Assembly (NCBI RefSeq): GCF_947499265.1
Contig: NZ_CANMNK010000003.1
Span: 496,001-560,000 of the forward strand
From: an uncultured Roseobacter sp.
Lineage (GTDB): Bacteria > Pseudomonadota > Alphaproteobacteria > Rhodobacterales > Rhodobacteraceae
Direction of reading: 5' to 3'
Length of the DNA: 64,000 nt
Notes under the pieces: generated by a model
Database searches by the model: none
What the model saw: only the letters and a program-made list of their open reading frames with translations
What the model was told of the DNA's origin: nothing
Translations under genes and position numbers: made by a program
Shown here: piece by piece, positions 8,916 through 19,100 of the stretch
Layout of the letters: every line of letters starts with the position of its first letter
Numbering within the stretch: position 1 is the first letter of the stretch

Positions 8916-10395
8916 GTGCTGCTGCGATGTCCTTGGTCTGCTCATAAAGGCGCCGGAACAGGGCGAAGTTCTTTTCGTAGGCGGCACCAGTTCGCGCCTC
9001 GATGACCTCAGATACCGGGTTCCAGCCTGCGATATCTTCGCGCGTCACCGCGCCAATCGCCAGCGCCGCCATGAAGGCATCGCCGTAGCTCGCCCCGATG
9101 GTTTTGTCGCACACCACCTGATCAATCCCGGTGATGTCCGAGGTGGCCTGCAGCCAGAGCCGGTTTTTCGTGCCGCCCCCAACGGCCAACAAACGGGTCG
9201 GCTCCTGCCCCAGTTCGGCAAAGGTGTCCGTCACATGACGTGTGCCATAGGCGATCCCCTCAATCAGCGCCCGGTACATATCGCCGCGCGTATGCGTGAG
9301 GTTCAGGCCAAAAAGGGCGCCTTTCGCATCCATGTCATGGATTGGTGTTCGCTCGCCTGAGAAATAGGGCAGCAAAAGCAGCCCATTGGCGCCCGGCGGG
9401 GATGAAGCCGCCTCCTCGGCCAAAGCCGGAAAAGCCTCAGCGGCATCGAGATCGCGCGCCATGTGATCGCGGAACCAATGGGTCAGCGTGCCCGAGGTCG
9501 CCAGCCCGGCCATGGACGCGTGCTCGCCTGCAAAAAGCCAGGGCGCATACCAGATGCGCGGATCGCTGACCGGGTTGGCCGCGCGCAGGATGATGAAGAT
9601 CGTGGAGCCATACATCATCATCATATCGCCAGGCTGATCCACCCCCACCGAAAACGCCTCGGCGGCTGCGTCGATGGTGCCTGCGGTCACCGGGGTGCCG
9701 ACAGCCAATCCGGTCTCCTCCGCCGCGGCGGTGGTAATATGACCCGCGATTTCATCGGACCATAACAGCCGGGGCAGTTTATCCAGGGGCAGGATGTCAT
9801 CCGCCAGATCATCCACCCAGCGTTGCGTCGCCACATCATAAAGCGGCGAGAAATTGGCGGCCGTATAGTGGTCGATCACCACCTCACCGGTCAGCCGCTG
9901 CACCAGAAAGCTGGTGGAGGTCAGGATATGCGCCGTTTTGGCATAGATCTTAGGCCGGTGCCGTTTGAGCCAAAGGATTTTTGGCCCCACCGATTGCGAG
10001 GTCAGCGCATTGCCGCAGCGCGCAATGATTGTCTCTGCGCCAATGCGGTCCGTCAGCTCCTGCACTTCCGCCGCCGCCCGACCATCCACGCCGTAGAGAA
10101 CCCCGTTCATCAGCGGCCTACCGCTGCTGTCCACCGGCAACATGCAGGGGCCGACGGCGCTGCAGGCAACAGCCTTGATCTGCGCCGCCGCCACGCCGCT
10201 TTCCTTTAAAATCGCTCGGCAGACAAAGACGAAATCGCCCCACCAGTCTTCTTCGGGTTGGTGCTCCGCCCAACCTGCCTGAGGCACCAGCATCTTGTGA
10301 CCCCGTGCGGCCTGTGCAACGACGCGCCCGTCGTGATCGACCAGAACCCCCTTGGTTTCATAGGTGCCGATGTCGATGCCCAATGTGTAGCTCAT
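8908..10395 (-). CDS. FGGY-family carbohydrate kinase
   Basis: This 495-residue two-domain FGGY kinase resembles xylulokinase. The N-terminal phosphate-binding loop is LGIDIGTYETKGVLVD. The catalytic Asp is in AGTIDAAAEAFSVG (about residue 240). GERTPIHD and VGGGTKNRLWLQ mark the C-terminal ATP-binding half. The start is joined to the stop of the M42-like gene by a TGATG overlap, giving the operon btpA-like, M42-like, kinase. FGGY enzymes phosphorylate pentuloses, polyols or similar sugars; which one cannot be decided here. Confidence 0.9.
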   Translation of the reverse strand: MSYTLGIDIGTYETKGVLVDHDGRVVAQAARGHKMLVPQAGWAEHQPEEDWWGDFVFVCRAILKESGVAAAQIKAVACSAVGPCMLPVDSSGRPLMNGVLYGVDGRAAAEVQELTDRIGAETIIARCGNALTSQSVGPKILWLKRHRPKIYAKTAHILTSTSFLVQRLTGEVVIDHYTAANFSPLYDVATQRWVDDLADDILPLDKLPRLLWSDEIAGHITTAAAEETGLAVGTPVTAGTIDAAAEAFSVGVDQPGDMMMMYGSTIFIILRAANPVSDPRIWYAPWLFAGEHASMAGLATSGTLTHWFRDHMARDLDAAEAFPALAEEAASSPPGANGLLLLPYFSGERTPIHDMDAKGALFGLNLTHTRGDMYRALIEGIAYGTRHVTDTFAELGQEPTRLLAVGGGTKNRLWLQATSDITGIDQVVCDKTIGASYGDAFMAALAIGAVTREDIAGWNPVSEVIEARTGAAYEKNFALFRRLYEQTKDIAAALT

Positions 10396-11489
10396 CAGGT
10401 TACCTCATCCCGGTTCAATGAAAAATCCGGGCCAATACGGGCAAGCGCCGTGGTCAGCAGGCTGGTCAGCCCCTCCAGGTCATTGAGGTCACACAGCTCG
10501 CGGGCGGAATGCGAATAGCGCATGGGAAAACCCAGATCGATGGCGGCCACGCCCTTGCCCACCAATTGCACATAGGACAGATCCGTCAGCACGCCCCCCT
10601 GCGCGCTGCGTTGCAGGGTCAGATCGGCGGCCTCTGCCGCTTCCTCGATCAGTCGAACCATCGCCGGATGCGGGATCACGCCATTGAGCGTGCCGCGCCC
10701 GTGAAAGGAATAGAGGCTCATCCCCGGCCCGCCGCCCAGGACCATGTCACCCCGCGCCGCCATATCGGGGGTGTCGCTTGCGAGCATCAGGTCGATCTGG
10801 ATGGCGATATCGGGCTGCAATTGCTGCGCCAGAGGTTGCGCACCGCGCAGGTTGAATTCCTCCTGTACGGTAAACGCCAGGTGCACCGGTGGGCCATTTT
10901 TTCGGCGGCGCAGACTGCGCGCGACCTCCAGAAGCGCAGCGCAGCCTGCGCGATCATCGACGCTTGTGCCGCAGATCCTGTCTGATCCCATGGCCAGCGC
11001 GCGCGGCGCATAGACAACGGGGGTGCCGATCCGAATACCCGCCGCCTCGACGTCCGCTCGCGCGGTAAAACCGGCATCAACGAAGACTTCGGCATAGGGC
11101 AGAACCTTATATTTTTCATCCGGTGTCGTGGCGTGGTGGCTCTTGTTGGCAATGATGCCCGGCACATCGCGCCCCTCGCCGACGCAGATCAATAGCTCTT
11201 GCGCTGCGAGCGCGCGTTCCGGTACCCCGCCGAGGCGTTCCAACCGGATCAAGCCGTCGGCCTCGATCCGCCGCACGACGAACCCCAATTGGTCCATATG
11301 CGTAAACAGCATGACCGACGGGCCCGTCCCCTCGAATGTGGTCACCAGATTGCCCAGCACATCGGTTTCGCTGGCGATGCCGATGTCATCCAAGCTTGCG
11401 CGAATGGAACGGCGCACGCGGTCCTCGTGCCCGGAAAGACCCGGCACCTGCATCAAGGTCAGAAGATCCTGTCTGATGCGCTCTTTCAT
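10395..11489 (-). CDS. M42-family metallopeptidase-like protein (SgcX/FrvX type)
   Basis: This 364-residue member of the M42 glutamyl-aminopeptidase/endoglucanase family has a di-metal site built from conserved His, Asp and Glu. Candidates seen are LFTHMDQLGF, GTSVDDRAGC, VQEEFNLRG, QIDLML and RYSHSARE, so the full ligand set appears present. The start overlaps the BtpA-like stop by 4 bases. In E. coli the sgc operon also holds an M42-like gene (sgcX) and a BtpA-like gene (sgcQ) with sugar genes. That supports a role in processing a modified or glycosidic substrate rather than ordinary peptides. The actual reaction is unknown. Confidence 0.85.
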   Translation of the reverse strand: MKERIRQDLLTLMQVPGLSGHEDRVRRSIRASLDDIGIASETDVLGNLVTTFEGTGPSVMLFTHMDQLGFVVRRIEADGLIRLERLGGVPERALAAQELLICVGEGRDVPGIIANKSHHATTPDEKYKVLPYAEVFVDAGFTARADVEAAGIRIGTPVVYAPRALAMGSDRICGTSVDDRAGCAALLEVARSLRRRKNGPPVHLAFTVQEEFNLRGAQPLAQQLQPDIAIQIDLMLASDTPDMAARGDMVLGGGPGMSLYSFHGRGTLNGVIPHPAMVRLIEEAAEAADLTLQRSAQGGVLTDLSYVQLVGKGVAAIDLGFPMRYSHSARELCDLNDLEGLTSLLTTALARIGPDFSLNRDEVT

Positions 11490-12286
11490 CCGCGCGCCGC
11501 CCGGACCCGCGCCATGAAATCCACCGCCCGGTCCGGATCGACCGCGTTCCAGGTATCTCCGTCGACCTTGAGCGAAGATCCCACGATACAGCCATCTGCG
11601 ATGCGCAGAACATCCGCAACCGTATCGTGTTTGACACCGGTATTGGCCATCACCGGCGTGCCCGGCAGCGCCGCCTTGACGGCCTCCAGATCACCGAGCG
11701 TCGCAGCCTCGCCGGTGATCTGACCCGACACCAGCACCGCGTCGGGGATGGATGAGAAAACCGCTGAGCGGGCACGATCCGGCAAAGGACGTGCATCAAG
11801 CGAATGCGCAAACTCGGCGGACACGTTGAAGAGCATCGCCATGTCGGACCGCCCCAACCGGGCGCGGTAGCGCATGGCTTGCCCGGCATCCGGCGACCAG
11901 ACCCCCATATCGGAGGCATAGGTGCCGGTAAAAATCTCCCGCACGAATGCAGCACCGGTCGCCGCGCCCACCGCCACGCTGGCCATCGGATCCCAGAGCA
12001 TGTTGACGCCGAAAGGTACCGTGATGTCATCGCGCAGCTGACCGATGACATAGGCCATCATCGCCGTCGACGCGGCATCAACCTCGAATTCGTAAGGCCG
12101 ATCATTTTCATTGCCAAACATCACCGCGTCGAACCCTGCGGCCTGCAGACTGCGCAGATCGGCCCGCGCGGCGGCCACCAGATCAACCGATGGGTCATAG
12201 AGCGGCGCCCCCGGCAAAGCCCCCAGATGCACCATCCCGATCACCGGCTTTTTCTGGGCAAATACCGCCCTGAACCGTGCTGTCAT
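11486..12286 (-). CDS. BtpA/SgcQ family TIM-barrel protein
   Basis: This 266-residue BtpA-family protein starts with the typical KPVIGMVHLGALPGAP. Other markers are FGNENDRPYE, PFGVNMLWDP, FVREIFTGTYASDMGVW and the C-terminal DGCIVGSSLKVDG, a phosphate-binding-like loop of TIM barrels. The family is named after a cyanobacterial photosystem I biogenesis protein, but members in heterotrophs sit in sugar operons, as SgcQ does. ATG at 12286 has GGGGAG upstream. It is first gene of the operon with the M42-like protein and FGGY kinase and divergent from the aldo-keto reductase. The enzymatic role is not established. Confidence 0.87.
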   Translation of the reverse strand: MTARFRAVFAQKKPVIGMVHLGALPGAPLYDPSVDLVAAARADLRSLQAAGFDAVMFGNENDRPYEFEVDAASTAMMAYVIGQLRDDITVPFGVNMLWDPMASVAVGAATGAAFVREIFTGTYASDMGVWSPDAGQAMRYRARLGRSDMAMLFNVSAEFAHSLDARPLPDRARSAVFSSIPDAVLVSGQITGEAATLGDLEAVKAALPGTPVMANTGVKHDTVADVLRIADGCIVGSSLKVDGDTWNAVDPDRAVDFMARVRAARG

Positions 12287-12382
12287 TCCCGCTCCCCTTT
12301 TCCTGTTTCAGCTTAGATTTTGTGACCTGTTCACGCAAAGGGAAACTGGGTTAGGGTGGCGCTAACAGAACGGGAGGCCGGC

Positions 12383-13411
12383 ATGGCATTGAAAACGCGA
12401 CATTGGGACCGGATTGGCAATGGCGGTTTGACATTTACCGAACTGGGCTTTGGCACGGCCCCGCTTGGCAACCTCTACAAGGCCATTTCCGATGAGGATG
12501 CACGGGCCACGCTGGATGCGGCCTGGGCGGGCGGTGTGCGCTATTTCGATACGGCACCGCTATACGGCCTGGGGCTGTCGGAGACACGTCTGAACCCGTT
12601 TCTGCGGGGCAAACCGCGCGATGAATACGTGCTCTCGACCAAGGTCGGTCGCCTGATCCAGCATTGCGCGCCCGAGCATCGCGCAGGCGTGGGGAAATGG
12701 TTCGAGGTGCCGCAGCGGCGCGAACACTATGACTATACCTATGACGGCGTCATGCGCTCGGTGGAGCATTCATTTTCGCGGCTGGGGGTGGACCGGATCG
12801 ACATTCTTTATGTGCATGATCTATGCATCTTCAGCCACGGCTCGAAAGAAATCTCCGACATGCGGATCGAGGAATTCTTTGGTGGCCGAGGCTATGACGC
12901 GATGATCAGCCTGCGCGATCAGGGGATGATTCAGGCCATTGGTGGCGGCATCAATGAATGGGAGGTCTGCCAGACCCTTGCCGAACGCGGGGATTTCGAT
13001 CTGTTCCTGCTCGCCGGGCGCTATACGCTGCTGGAGCAGGAGGCATTGAACAGTTTCCTGCCGCTCTGCGAAAAACGCGGCATCGGGATTGTCACCGGTG
13101 GGCCCTATAACTCCGGCATTCTGGCCACGGGTGCGAAACCGGGCGCCTACTACAACTATGATCCGGCGCCGCAGGCGATCATCGACCGGGTGAATGCCAT
13201 CGAAGCGGTCTGCACAGATCACGGGGTGCGCATGGTGGATGCAGCCTTCCAGTTTCCGCTGCTGCACCCGGCCCATGTGGCGGTCATCCCCGGCGGTCAG
13301 GGGGTGTCGGAGATGCAGGGCAACCTCGCGGCGGCCCAGGCCGACATCCCATCGGCGCTTTGGGAGGACCTGAAAGCCAAAGGTCTGATGCGTGAGGATG
13401 CGCCGACGTGA
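12383..13411 (+). CDS. Aldo/keto reductase (aldose 1-dehydrogenase / pyridoxal 4-dehydrogenase type)
   Basis: This 342-residue NAD(P)-dependent oxidoreductase carries the catalytic tetrad: Asp and Tyr in YFDTAPLYG, Lys in STKVG and His in LYVHDL. ATG at 12383 is chosen because GGGAGG lies 5 bases upstream; the frame extends to GTG at 12356. Relatives oxidise the anomeric carbon of L-fucose or D-threo-aldoses to a lactone. The next gene overlaps its stop (GTGA) and encodes a lactonase-type amidohydrolase, so the pair probably makes and opens an aldonolactone. The sugar itself is not determined. Confidence 0.87.
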   Translation: MALKTRHWDRIGNGGLTFTELGFGTAPLGNLYKAISDEDARATLDAAWAGGVRYFDTAPLYGLGLSETRLNPFLRGKPRDEYVLSTKVGRLIQHCAPEHRAGVGKWFEVPQRREHYDYTYDGVMRSVEHSFSRLGVDRIDILYVHDLCIFSHGSKEISDMRIEEFFGGRGYDAMISLRDQGMIQAIGGGINEWEVCQTLAERGDFDLFLLAGRYTLLEQEALNSFLPLCEKRGIGIVTGGPYNSGILATGAKPGAYYNYDPAPQAIIDRVNAIEAVCTDHGVRMVDAAFQFPLLHPAHVAVIPGGQGVSEMQGNLAAAQADIPSALWEDLKAKGLMREDAPT

Positions 13412-14250
13412 AGATCGACGCGCACCAACACTACTGGCAGCCCGCGCGGGGCGATTACGACTGGATGCCGCAGGACAACGGCACCCTGAACCGGCCCTAT
13501 TGGCCCGCAGATCTTGCACCCTCACTCGCACGTCATGACATTGACGGCACGGTGCTGGTACAAGCGGCTGCCACGGTGGAGGAGACCGAATACATGCTGG
13601 GCCTGGCCGACGCGACCCCGAGTGTCAAAGGCGTCGTTGGCTGGATCGACTTTGATGATACCTATCACCTCGCGTCCCTGAAACGGTTGGCCAGACATCC
13701 AAAGTTTCTCGGCGTACGACCGATGATCCAGGACATTCCCGAAGTCGACTGGATGCTGCGTGATGAAATCCAATGGGCCTATCGGACAATCGTCGATCTG
13801 GACCTGACCTTCGACGCGTTGGGGTTCCCGCAACATATTGCTAATTTCCAGACGCTTCTGGCGCGCTATCCGTCGATGCGCGTGGTAGTCGATCACGTGA
13901 TGAAACCGCAGATCCGCGAGGCAATGGCGGGCCGGGAAGCCTTCTCTGACTGGGCTGCGGGAATGACACGGCTCGCCGAAGATACGGATGCGTATTGCAA
14001 GCTCTCCGGCATGGTGACCGAAGCGGCAGATGGCTGGACCATCGAGGACCTGCGCCCCTTCGCAGAACATGTTATCGACGCTTTTGGACCGGCACGGGTG
14101 ATGTGGGGGTCAGACTGGCCGGTCTGCAGGCTACAGGCGGAATATGATGTCTGGCATGACACGGCGCAGGCGCTGACGGCGCATCTCAGCGCGACGGAGC
14201 GGGCCGATATATTTGGGGGCAGCGCTGCGCGGTTTTACCGGCTGCGTTGA
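13408..14250 (+). CDS. Amidohydrolase family 2 protein, L-fuconolactonase-like
   Basis: This 280-residue metal-dependent TIM-barrel hydrolase starts with KIDAHQHYWQPARGDYDWM, the HxH pattern of the fucono-/rhamnono-lactonase group. VVVDHVMKP (central His), KLSGMVTEA and the late MWGSDWPVC (metal Asp) complete the site. The GTG start overlaps the aldo-keto reductase stop, so expression is coupled. Together they fit oxidation of an aldose followed by lactone hydrolysis. The last 16 bases overlap the convergent PfkB kinase gene. Confidence 0.87.
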   Translation: MKIDAHQHYWQPARGDYDWMPQDNGTLNRPYWPADLAPSLARHDIDGTVLVQAAATVEETEYMLGLADATPSVKGVVGWIDFDDTYHLASLKRLARHPKFLGVRPMIQDIPEVDWMLRDEIQWAYRTIVDLDLTFDALGFPQHIANFQTLLARYPSMRVVVDHVMKPQIREAMAGREAFSDWAAGMTRLAEDTDAYCKLSGMVTEAADGWTIEDLRPFAEHVIDAFGPARVMWGSDWPVCRLQAEYDVWHDTAQALTAHLSATERADIFGGSAARFYRLR

Positions 14251-15074
14251 GCCGCCAGAAAATCTTCGACCTTTCGGGCGGTGATGTCTGCGCGCGCGTG
14301 CAAAGGCATGGAAATATGCAGCGCGGCCGCGGCCTGCGCAAAGGAAATCGCCCCGGCGACATCTGCACCCGACACGACGCGGGAGGCCAGGGCACCCACA
14401 AACATGTCCCCTGCCCCATGGGTGGATACCACCTCAACCGAATGCCCAGGGTAGAATTGCTGATCATAACGCACGCCATCCGCGCCCAGGGTCTCCAGCA
14501 AGGGCATACTCGGCGACGGATATGCTGCGGCCTCAACCCGGTTCACGATGATCAAATCGATCAGGCAGACAAAGGCATCTGGCAAGGCGCGCACAGGCGC
14601 TGCGTTCAACCAGACCTGCACGCCGAGCGCCTTGGCTTTTTGCGCAATCGCCGTGTTGACCGCCTGCGGGATTTCATTCTGCAGCACCACAAGCTGCGTG
14701 CCTTCCGGCACGACAATGGCATCCGCATCGATGTTCAGATTTGCCGCCGATACGATCACTGCGCCGTACTCGCCCTGATCGTCCACGATGGCCGCACTCA
14801 TGCCGCTTGGTCCTGCGTCGCTTTGCAACTGGCGGTGATCGAGGCCTGCGTTTTTCAGCTCCGCGCGGATCATATCGCCAAAACTGTCAGCCCCCGCCCG
14901 ACCGGCAAAACTGACCTCTGCACCCAATCGCGCGGCGGCAACCGCCTGATTGCCTCCCTTGCCACCAAACACATAGTCAACCGACCTGCCGGTTACCGTT
15001 TCATCCAGCACTGGCAGATGCGGCGCACGCAGCACGACATCAAGGTGCAATGCCCCGACGACGAAGAGGCTCAC
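14235..15074 (-). CDS. PfkB family carbohydrate kinase
   Basis: This 279-residue kinase has GGKGGNQAVAAARLGAEV near residue 37 and the catalytic THGAGDMFVGAL signature near 238-249. It is somewhat shorter than typical ribokinases (about 300). The start lies within a 4-base overlap with the upstream TIM-barrel isomerase, which suggests isomerisation followed by phosphorylation. It is the second PfkB kinase in this sugar locus. The substrate is unknown. Confidence 0.87.
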   Translation of the reverse strand: MSLFVVGALHLDVVLRAPHLPVLDETVTGRSVDYVFGGKGGNQAVAAARLGAEVSFAGRAGADSFGDMIRAELKNAGLDHRQLQSDAGPSGMSAAIVDDQGEYGAVIVSAANLNIDADAIVVPEGTQLVVLQNEIPQAVNTAIAQKAKALGVQVWLNAAPVRALPDAFVCLIDLIIVNRVEAAAYPSPSMPLLETLGADGVRYDQQFYPGHSVEVVSTHGAGDMFVGALASRVVSGADVAGAISFAQAAAALHISMPLHARADITARKVEDFLAAQRSR

Positions 15075-16057
15075 GCCAGCATCGCGTTTTGCACAATCCG
15101 CATAGCCGCCGGCGCATTCTGACGTGAAATCGCGTCCTGCAATTCTGCGTTTCCGACCAGACCCGCGGCAATGCCCCGCAGCTTCTGCACCACCTCGATA
15201 TTGGTGCGCGCCTCTTCGACCGGATCAAGGCCGGAATGATCGGGGAAGGTGTCAAAATAGAGCGCGCCATCATAGCCGGACCGCGCAAGCTCCACCAAAA
15301 GTTCAATCGTTTGAATGGGATGTACGGCCCCCACCATCAGGCCATTGTCCCATTTGCCGTAGCCATCATTGAGGTGCACGCCCAATATGCGCGCATGCCG
15401 TGCCACCAGCGCTGCGGCAAATGCCGGCATTTCATCCGCGTAAAGCACATGGGCAAAATCAAGCGTCACACCGGTGTTGGACCGCCCGATGTCTTTGAGC
15501 GAGAGCAAGGTTGTTGCGGCATCCGGCATCAGGGCGAATGCGCGCGGCTCATTGGGTTTGTATTCCAGCGCAATGTCTATGCCGGGATTGTGGTCGGCCA
15601 CTTCGGCCATCGCGGCCAGCGTATGGTCCCACGCCTGCGCGTAGTGCATCTGGAACGAGTAATCAAAACCGTCCTGCCCCATCCAAAGGGTCATCAGACG
15701 GCCCCCCATCTCGGCCAGAACATCAAGGCCGCGTTTGGTCTCATCGATCGCCGCCCGGCGCACCGCCGCATCGGGATGGGTAAACGCCCCCAGCTTGTAC
15801 CCGGGATCGGTGTAGTAGCGCATGGCCATCCCGTTCAGCACCATACCGTTGTCGTCGAGGGCAATTTTCAGGTCCACCGGTCGGTCATTTACAAAGTGAT
15901 CGGGATAATTGAGATCGGCCGCGTTCAGGCCAGCCGTGGCCGCCCGCGCCAGCAAGTCCGCCGTTGTGACCGTGTTTTTGCCTGGCCAATAGGCATCTGC
16001 ACCGATTTTGAAGGCATTCAGGCGGGCGGCGAAACGGGGCGTATCATGTGCAGTCAT
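15071..16057 (-). CDS. Sugar isomerase/epimerase (xylose-isomerase-like TIM barrel)
   Basis: This 328-residue TIM-barrel protein of the AP-endonuclease-2/xylose-isomerase fold has probable metal ligands Glu in IALEYKPNEP, Asp in VTLDFAHVLY, His-Asn in GVHLNDGYGKWD and a late acidic residue in YFDTFPDH. Such enzymes isomerise or epimerise ketoses and aldoses. The stop overlaps the start of the PfkB kinase by 4 bases, so product hand-over is likely. The KWDNGLMVG stretch is reminiscent of rhamnose-isomerase-like proteins, but I cannot assign the sugar. Confidence 0.82.
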   Translation of the reverse strand: MTAHDTPRFAARLNAFKIGADAYWPGKNTVTTADLLARAATAGLNAADLNYPDHFVNDRPVDLKIALDDNGMVLNGMAMRYYTDPGYKLGAFTHPDAAVRRAAIDETKRGLDVLAEMGGRLMTLWMGQDGFDYSFQMHYAQAWDHTLAAMAEVADHNPGIDIALEYKPNEPRAFALMPDAATTLLSLKDIGRSNTGVTLDFAHVLYADEMPAFAAALVARHARILGVHLNDGYGKWDNGLMVGAVHPIQTIELLVELARSGYDGALYFDTFPDHSGLDPVEEARTNIEVVQKLRGIAAGLVGNAELQDAISRQNAPAAMRIVQNAMLA

Positions 16058-16137
16058 GCGCCGAGACTACGCACAACACGCAGCGGGTGGCAATTTGCAT
16101 TTCGCGCGCTGGTCCAGGGTCATAGGGGTGATGCAAA

Positions 16138-19100
16138 TCAAGGCCCTGCGCTGACCTTTCCATATCCCTGCAAGGCGGTGGACAGCGCCGCACGCATCCT
16201 GTGCACAGCCTCTTCCTTGACGGGTCCAAAGCCACGCACATCCATGATCAGCCCAGCGATCCGCACCGCGTCTTCGTGGTTTTCGCGCGTCAGCCCGGTT
16301 TTCAATTGCGCCAGCACCTCTCGATATTCACCGATCAACGCCCGCTCCATTTTGCGCTCACTCGTCTTGCCAAAGAGATCCCAGCGCGTGCCCCGCAAGC
16401 CTTTCATTTTCGCCAATACTCTAAAGCCCCCGTGCACCCAGGGGCCAAAAGACCGTTTGCGCGGACGCCCCCGTGCGTCTTTACCGGCAGGGATCAGCGG
16501 GGGGGCCAGATGATGATAGACTTTGAAATCGCCCTCAAACCGTTGGTTTAAAACTTCGATGAAACCCGTTTCGCTGTGCAACCGGGCCACCTCATATTCA
16601 TCCTTGTACGACATGGTTTTGAAAAGTCCCTTTGCCGCCGCTTGGGTCAACGCTCCCGGCGCGCCCAGCACTCGTGTTTCCGCCTGTTTTATGCCGTCAA
16701 TCGCATCCAGATACCGTGCCGCCCAATCGTCGTTTTGATAGGCCGTCAAAAAGGCCGCGCGGCGCGCGATCAATTCCTCGATGGTTTCGGCGCTTTTCAA
16801 AGGCAGGTCGGCTGCTTTCTCCACTTCATCCGGTGCATGAACAGCGATCCGCCCCCAGATAAAAGCTTGCTTGTTCTGCTCCGGCTTGACCCCGTTCAGA
16901 TCGAGCGCACGCATCAAAGCCGCCTCGCTCAAGGGTACCAGCCCTGCCTGCCAGGCCGCGCCCAGCATCATGACGTTGGCAAATACGCTGTCCCCCAACA
17001 GCGCCTCGGACAACGCATTTGCATCCAGCGCGGCCAGATCCGCATCCAGAACCTGCGCAATCTGCTGCAACCGCGTGGCGGCGTTCAAATCGGCATCGCG
17101 GTTCTGCACCAGATCACCGGTCGGCATGAGCGCCGTGTTGACGACCCCGCGCGTCTTACCAGCGCGATAGGTCATTGACGCTTTGGGCGAGGAACTGACC
17201 ACCAGATCACATCCGATCAATGCATCGGCGGAACCGGGCTCGATCTTTGCCTGATGCACCCCCTCCGGTGTGTTCGACATGCGGATATAGCTGAGAACCG
17301 GGCCAAATTTCTGGGCAAACCCCATGAAATCAAGAACGGTTGTGCCCTTCCCTTCCAGATTGGCCGCCATCGCAATCACCTGCCCGACGGTCACCACACC
17401 GGTGCCCCCCACTCCGGTCACGAGAATGTCCCAGGGCGTTTGCAGCGTCGGCATCTCTGGCGCCGGAAGATCACGTTTCAGCTGATCAAATGCATCCCCA
17501 GCGGAGGCCCTGCCGCGTTTGCGCAGCGTGCCACCTTCGACCGTCACGAAACTGGGGCAGAACCCGTTGAGACAGGTGAAATCCTTATTGCAGGAATTGA
17601 GATTGATCTGCCGCTTGCGGCCAAATTCGGTCTCCAATGGCTCGACACTCAGGCAATTGCTTTCGACCGAACAATCACCGCAGCCTTCGCAGACCAGCGG
17701 ATTGATGACGGCAAACCGTTTTGGGTCCTCCAGTTTTCCACGTTTCCGCAAGCGCCGTTTTTCGGTGGCGCAGGTCTGCTGGTAAATCAGAACGGTCGTG
17801 CCCGGTATCTCCCGCAATTCTCGTTGTACACGGTCCAGATCGCGGCGGTGTTCGATCCGCACACCTGCCGGAAAATCCGCGCGTCGGAAGGTTTCGGGGT
17901 AATCGGAAACAACCACGACCTTTCGCGCGCCTTCTGCAATCAGACTGGCCGCGATGCCCTGCACCGAAATGGGCCCGTCGACGCCCTGCCCACCGGTCAT
18001 CGCCACCGCGTCGTTGAACAGGATCTTATAAGTAATATTAGTGCCCGCCGCGATGGCCTGGCGCACCGCGAGTGATCCGGAATGGTAATAGGTTCCCTCA
18101 CCGAGGTTTTGGAAAATATGCTTGTTTCCGTTGAACTTGGACCGGGCGACCCAATTCACCCCCTCACCCCCCATCTGGATCAGCGACGTGGTTTTGCGGT
18201 TCATCCAACTGGCCATGAAATGGCAGCCGATGCCCGCCAATGCCTCGCTGCCTTCTGGCACTTTAGTGGAGGTATTATGCGGACAGCCCGAACAGAAATA
18301 AGGCGTGCGCGCGGCACCGGGGATGTCGATCAGCTTTGGCGTCGGGACCGCTTTTGCCGCCAATTGCGACAGTTTCAAACCGGGGGTGTTCTGATCAAGC
18401 CGCCTGGCGATGATCTCGGCCAGCATCACGGCACCCAATTCATGCGTCCAGGGCACAAGCCGCTCGCCTTTCTCGTCCCGTTTGCCCACCATGCGTTGCG
18501 GTTTCTGGCCCGGAAAGTCGTAAAAGTGCTCCTTGAGCTGACTTTCGATGATCCCGCGCTTTTCCTCGATCACCAGCAATTCCTGCTTGCCTTGTGCGAA
18601 GTCCAGCGCCCGTGTCGGTTCCAGCGGCCAGACCATGCCGACCTTGTAGATATCAAGCCCCAGATCTGCCGCCATCTCCTTGTCGATCCCCAACAATCGC
18701 AGCGCCTCCAGCACGTCGAGGTGCGATTTCCCGGTGGTCACAATACCAAACCGGGCATGTGCGTGGCCCCATTCGACGCGGTCGATGGGATTGGCGCGGG
18801 CAAAGGCCAAGGTTGCCGCTTTCTTGGCCTCCATGCGCTCTTCGATCTGGGGGCCCGGCAGATCGGGCCAGCGGTAATGCAGCCCTGTGTCCGGTATCGC
18901 GTGATCCGGCGTCAGGAAATCCCGATCCGCGGGCAATTCAAAGGACATGCCCGACTCGACGGTCTCAGAGATCGCCTTGAACCCGACCCACATGCCGGAA
19001 TATCGCGACAGGGCATATCCCCATTCGGCGAAGGGCAGGAATTCAGCCACATTCGCCGGATTCACCGTCGGCATGAAGAAGTTCATGAAAGCGACGTCCG

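Noticed and set aside
12321..12335. TGTGACCTGTTCACG as a Crp/Fnr-type site before the aldo-keto reductase
   Set aside because: The half-sites are separated by 5 rather than 6 bases and the outer arms do not match; too weak to call.
15236..16513. A 425-codon plus-strand open frame
   Set aside because: It covers the isomerase gene, the intergenic gap and the end of the indolepyruvate oxidoreductase on the opposite strand; no domain or codon pattern supports it.
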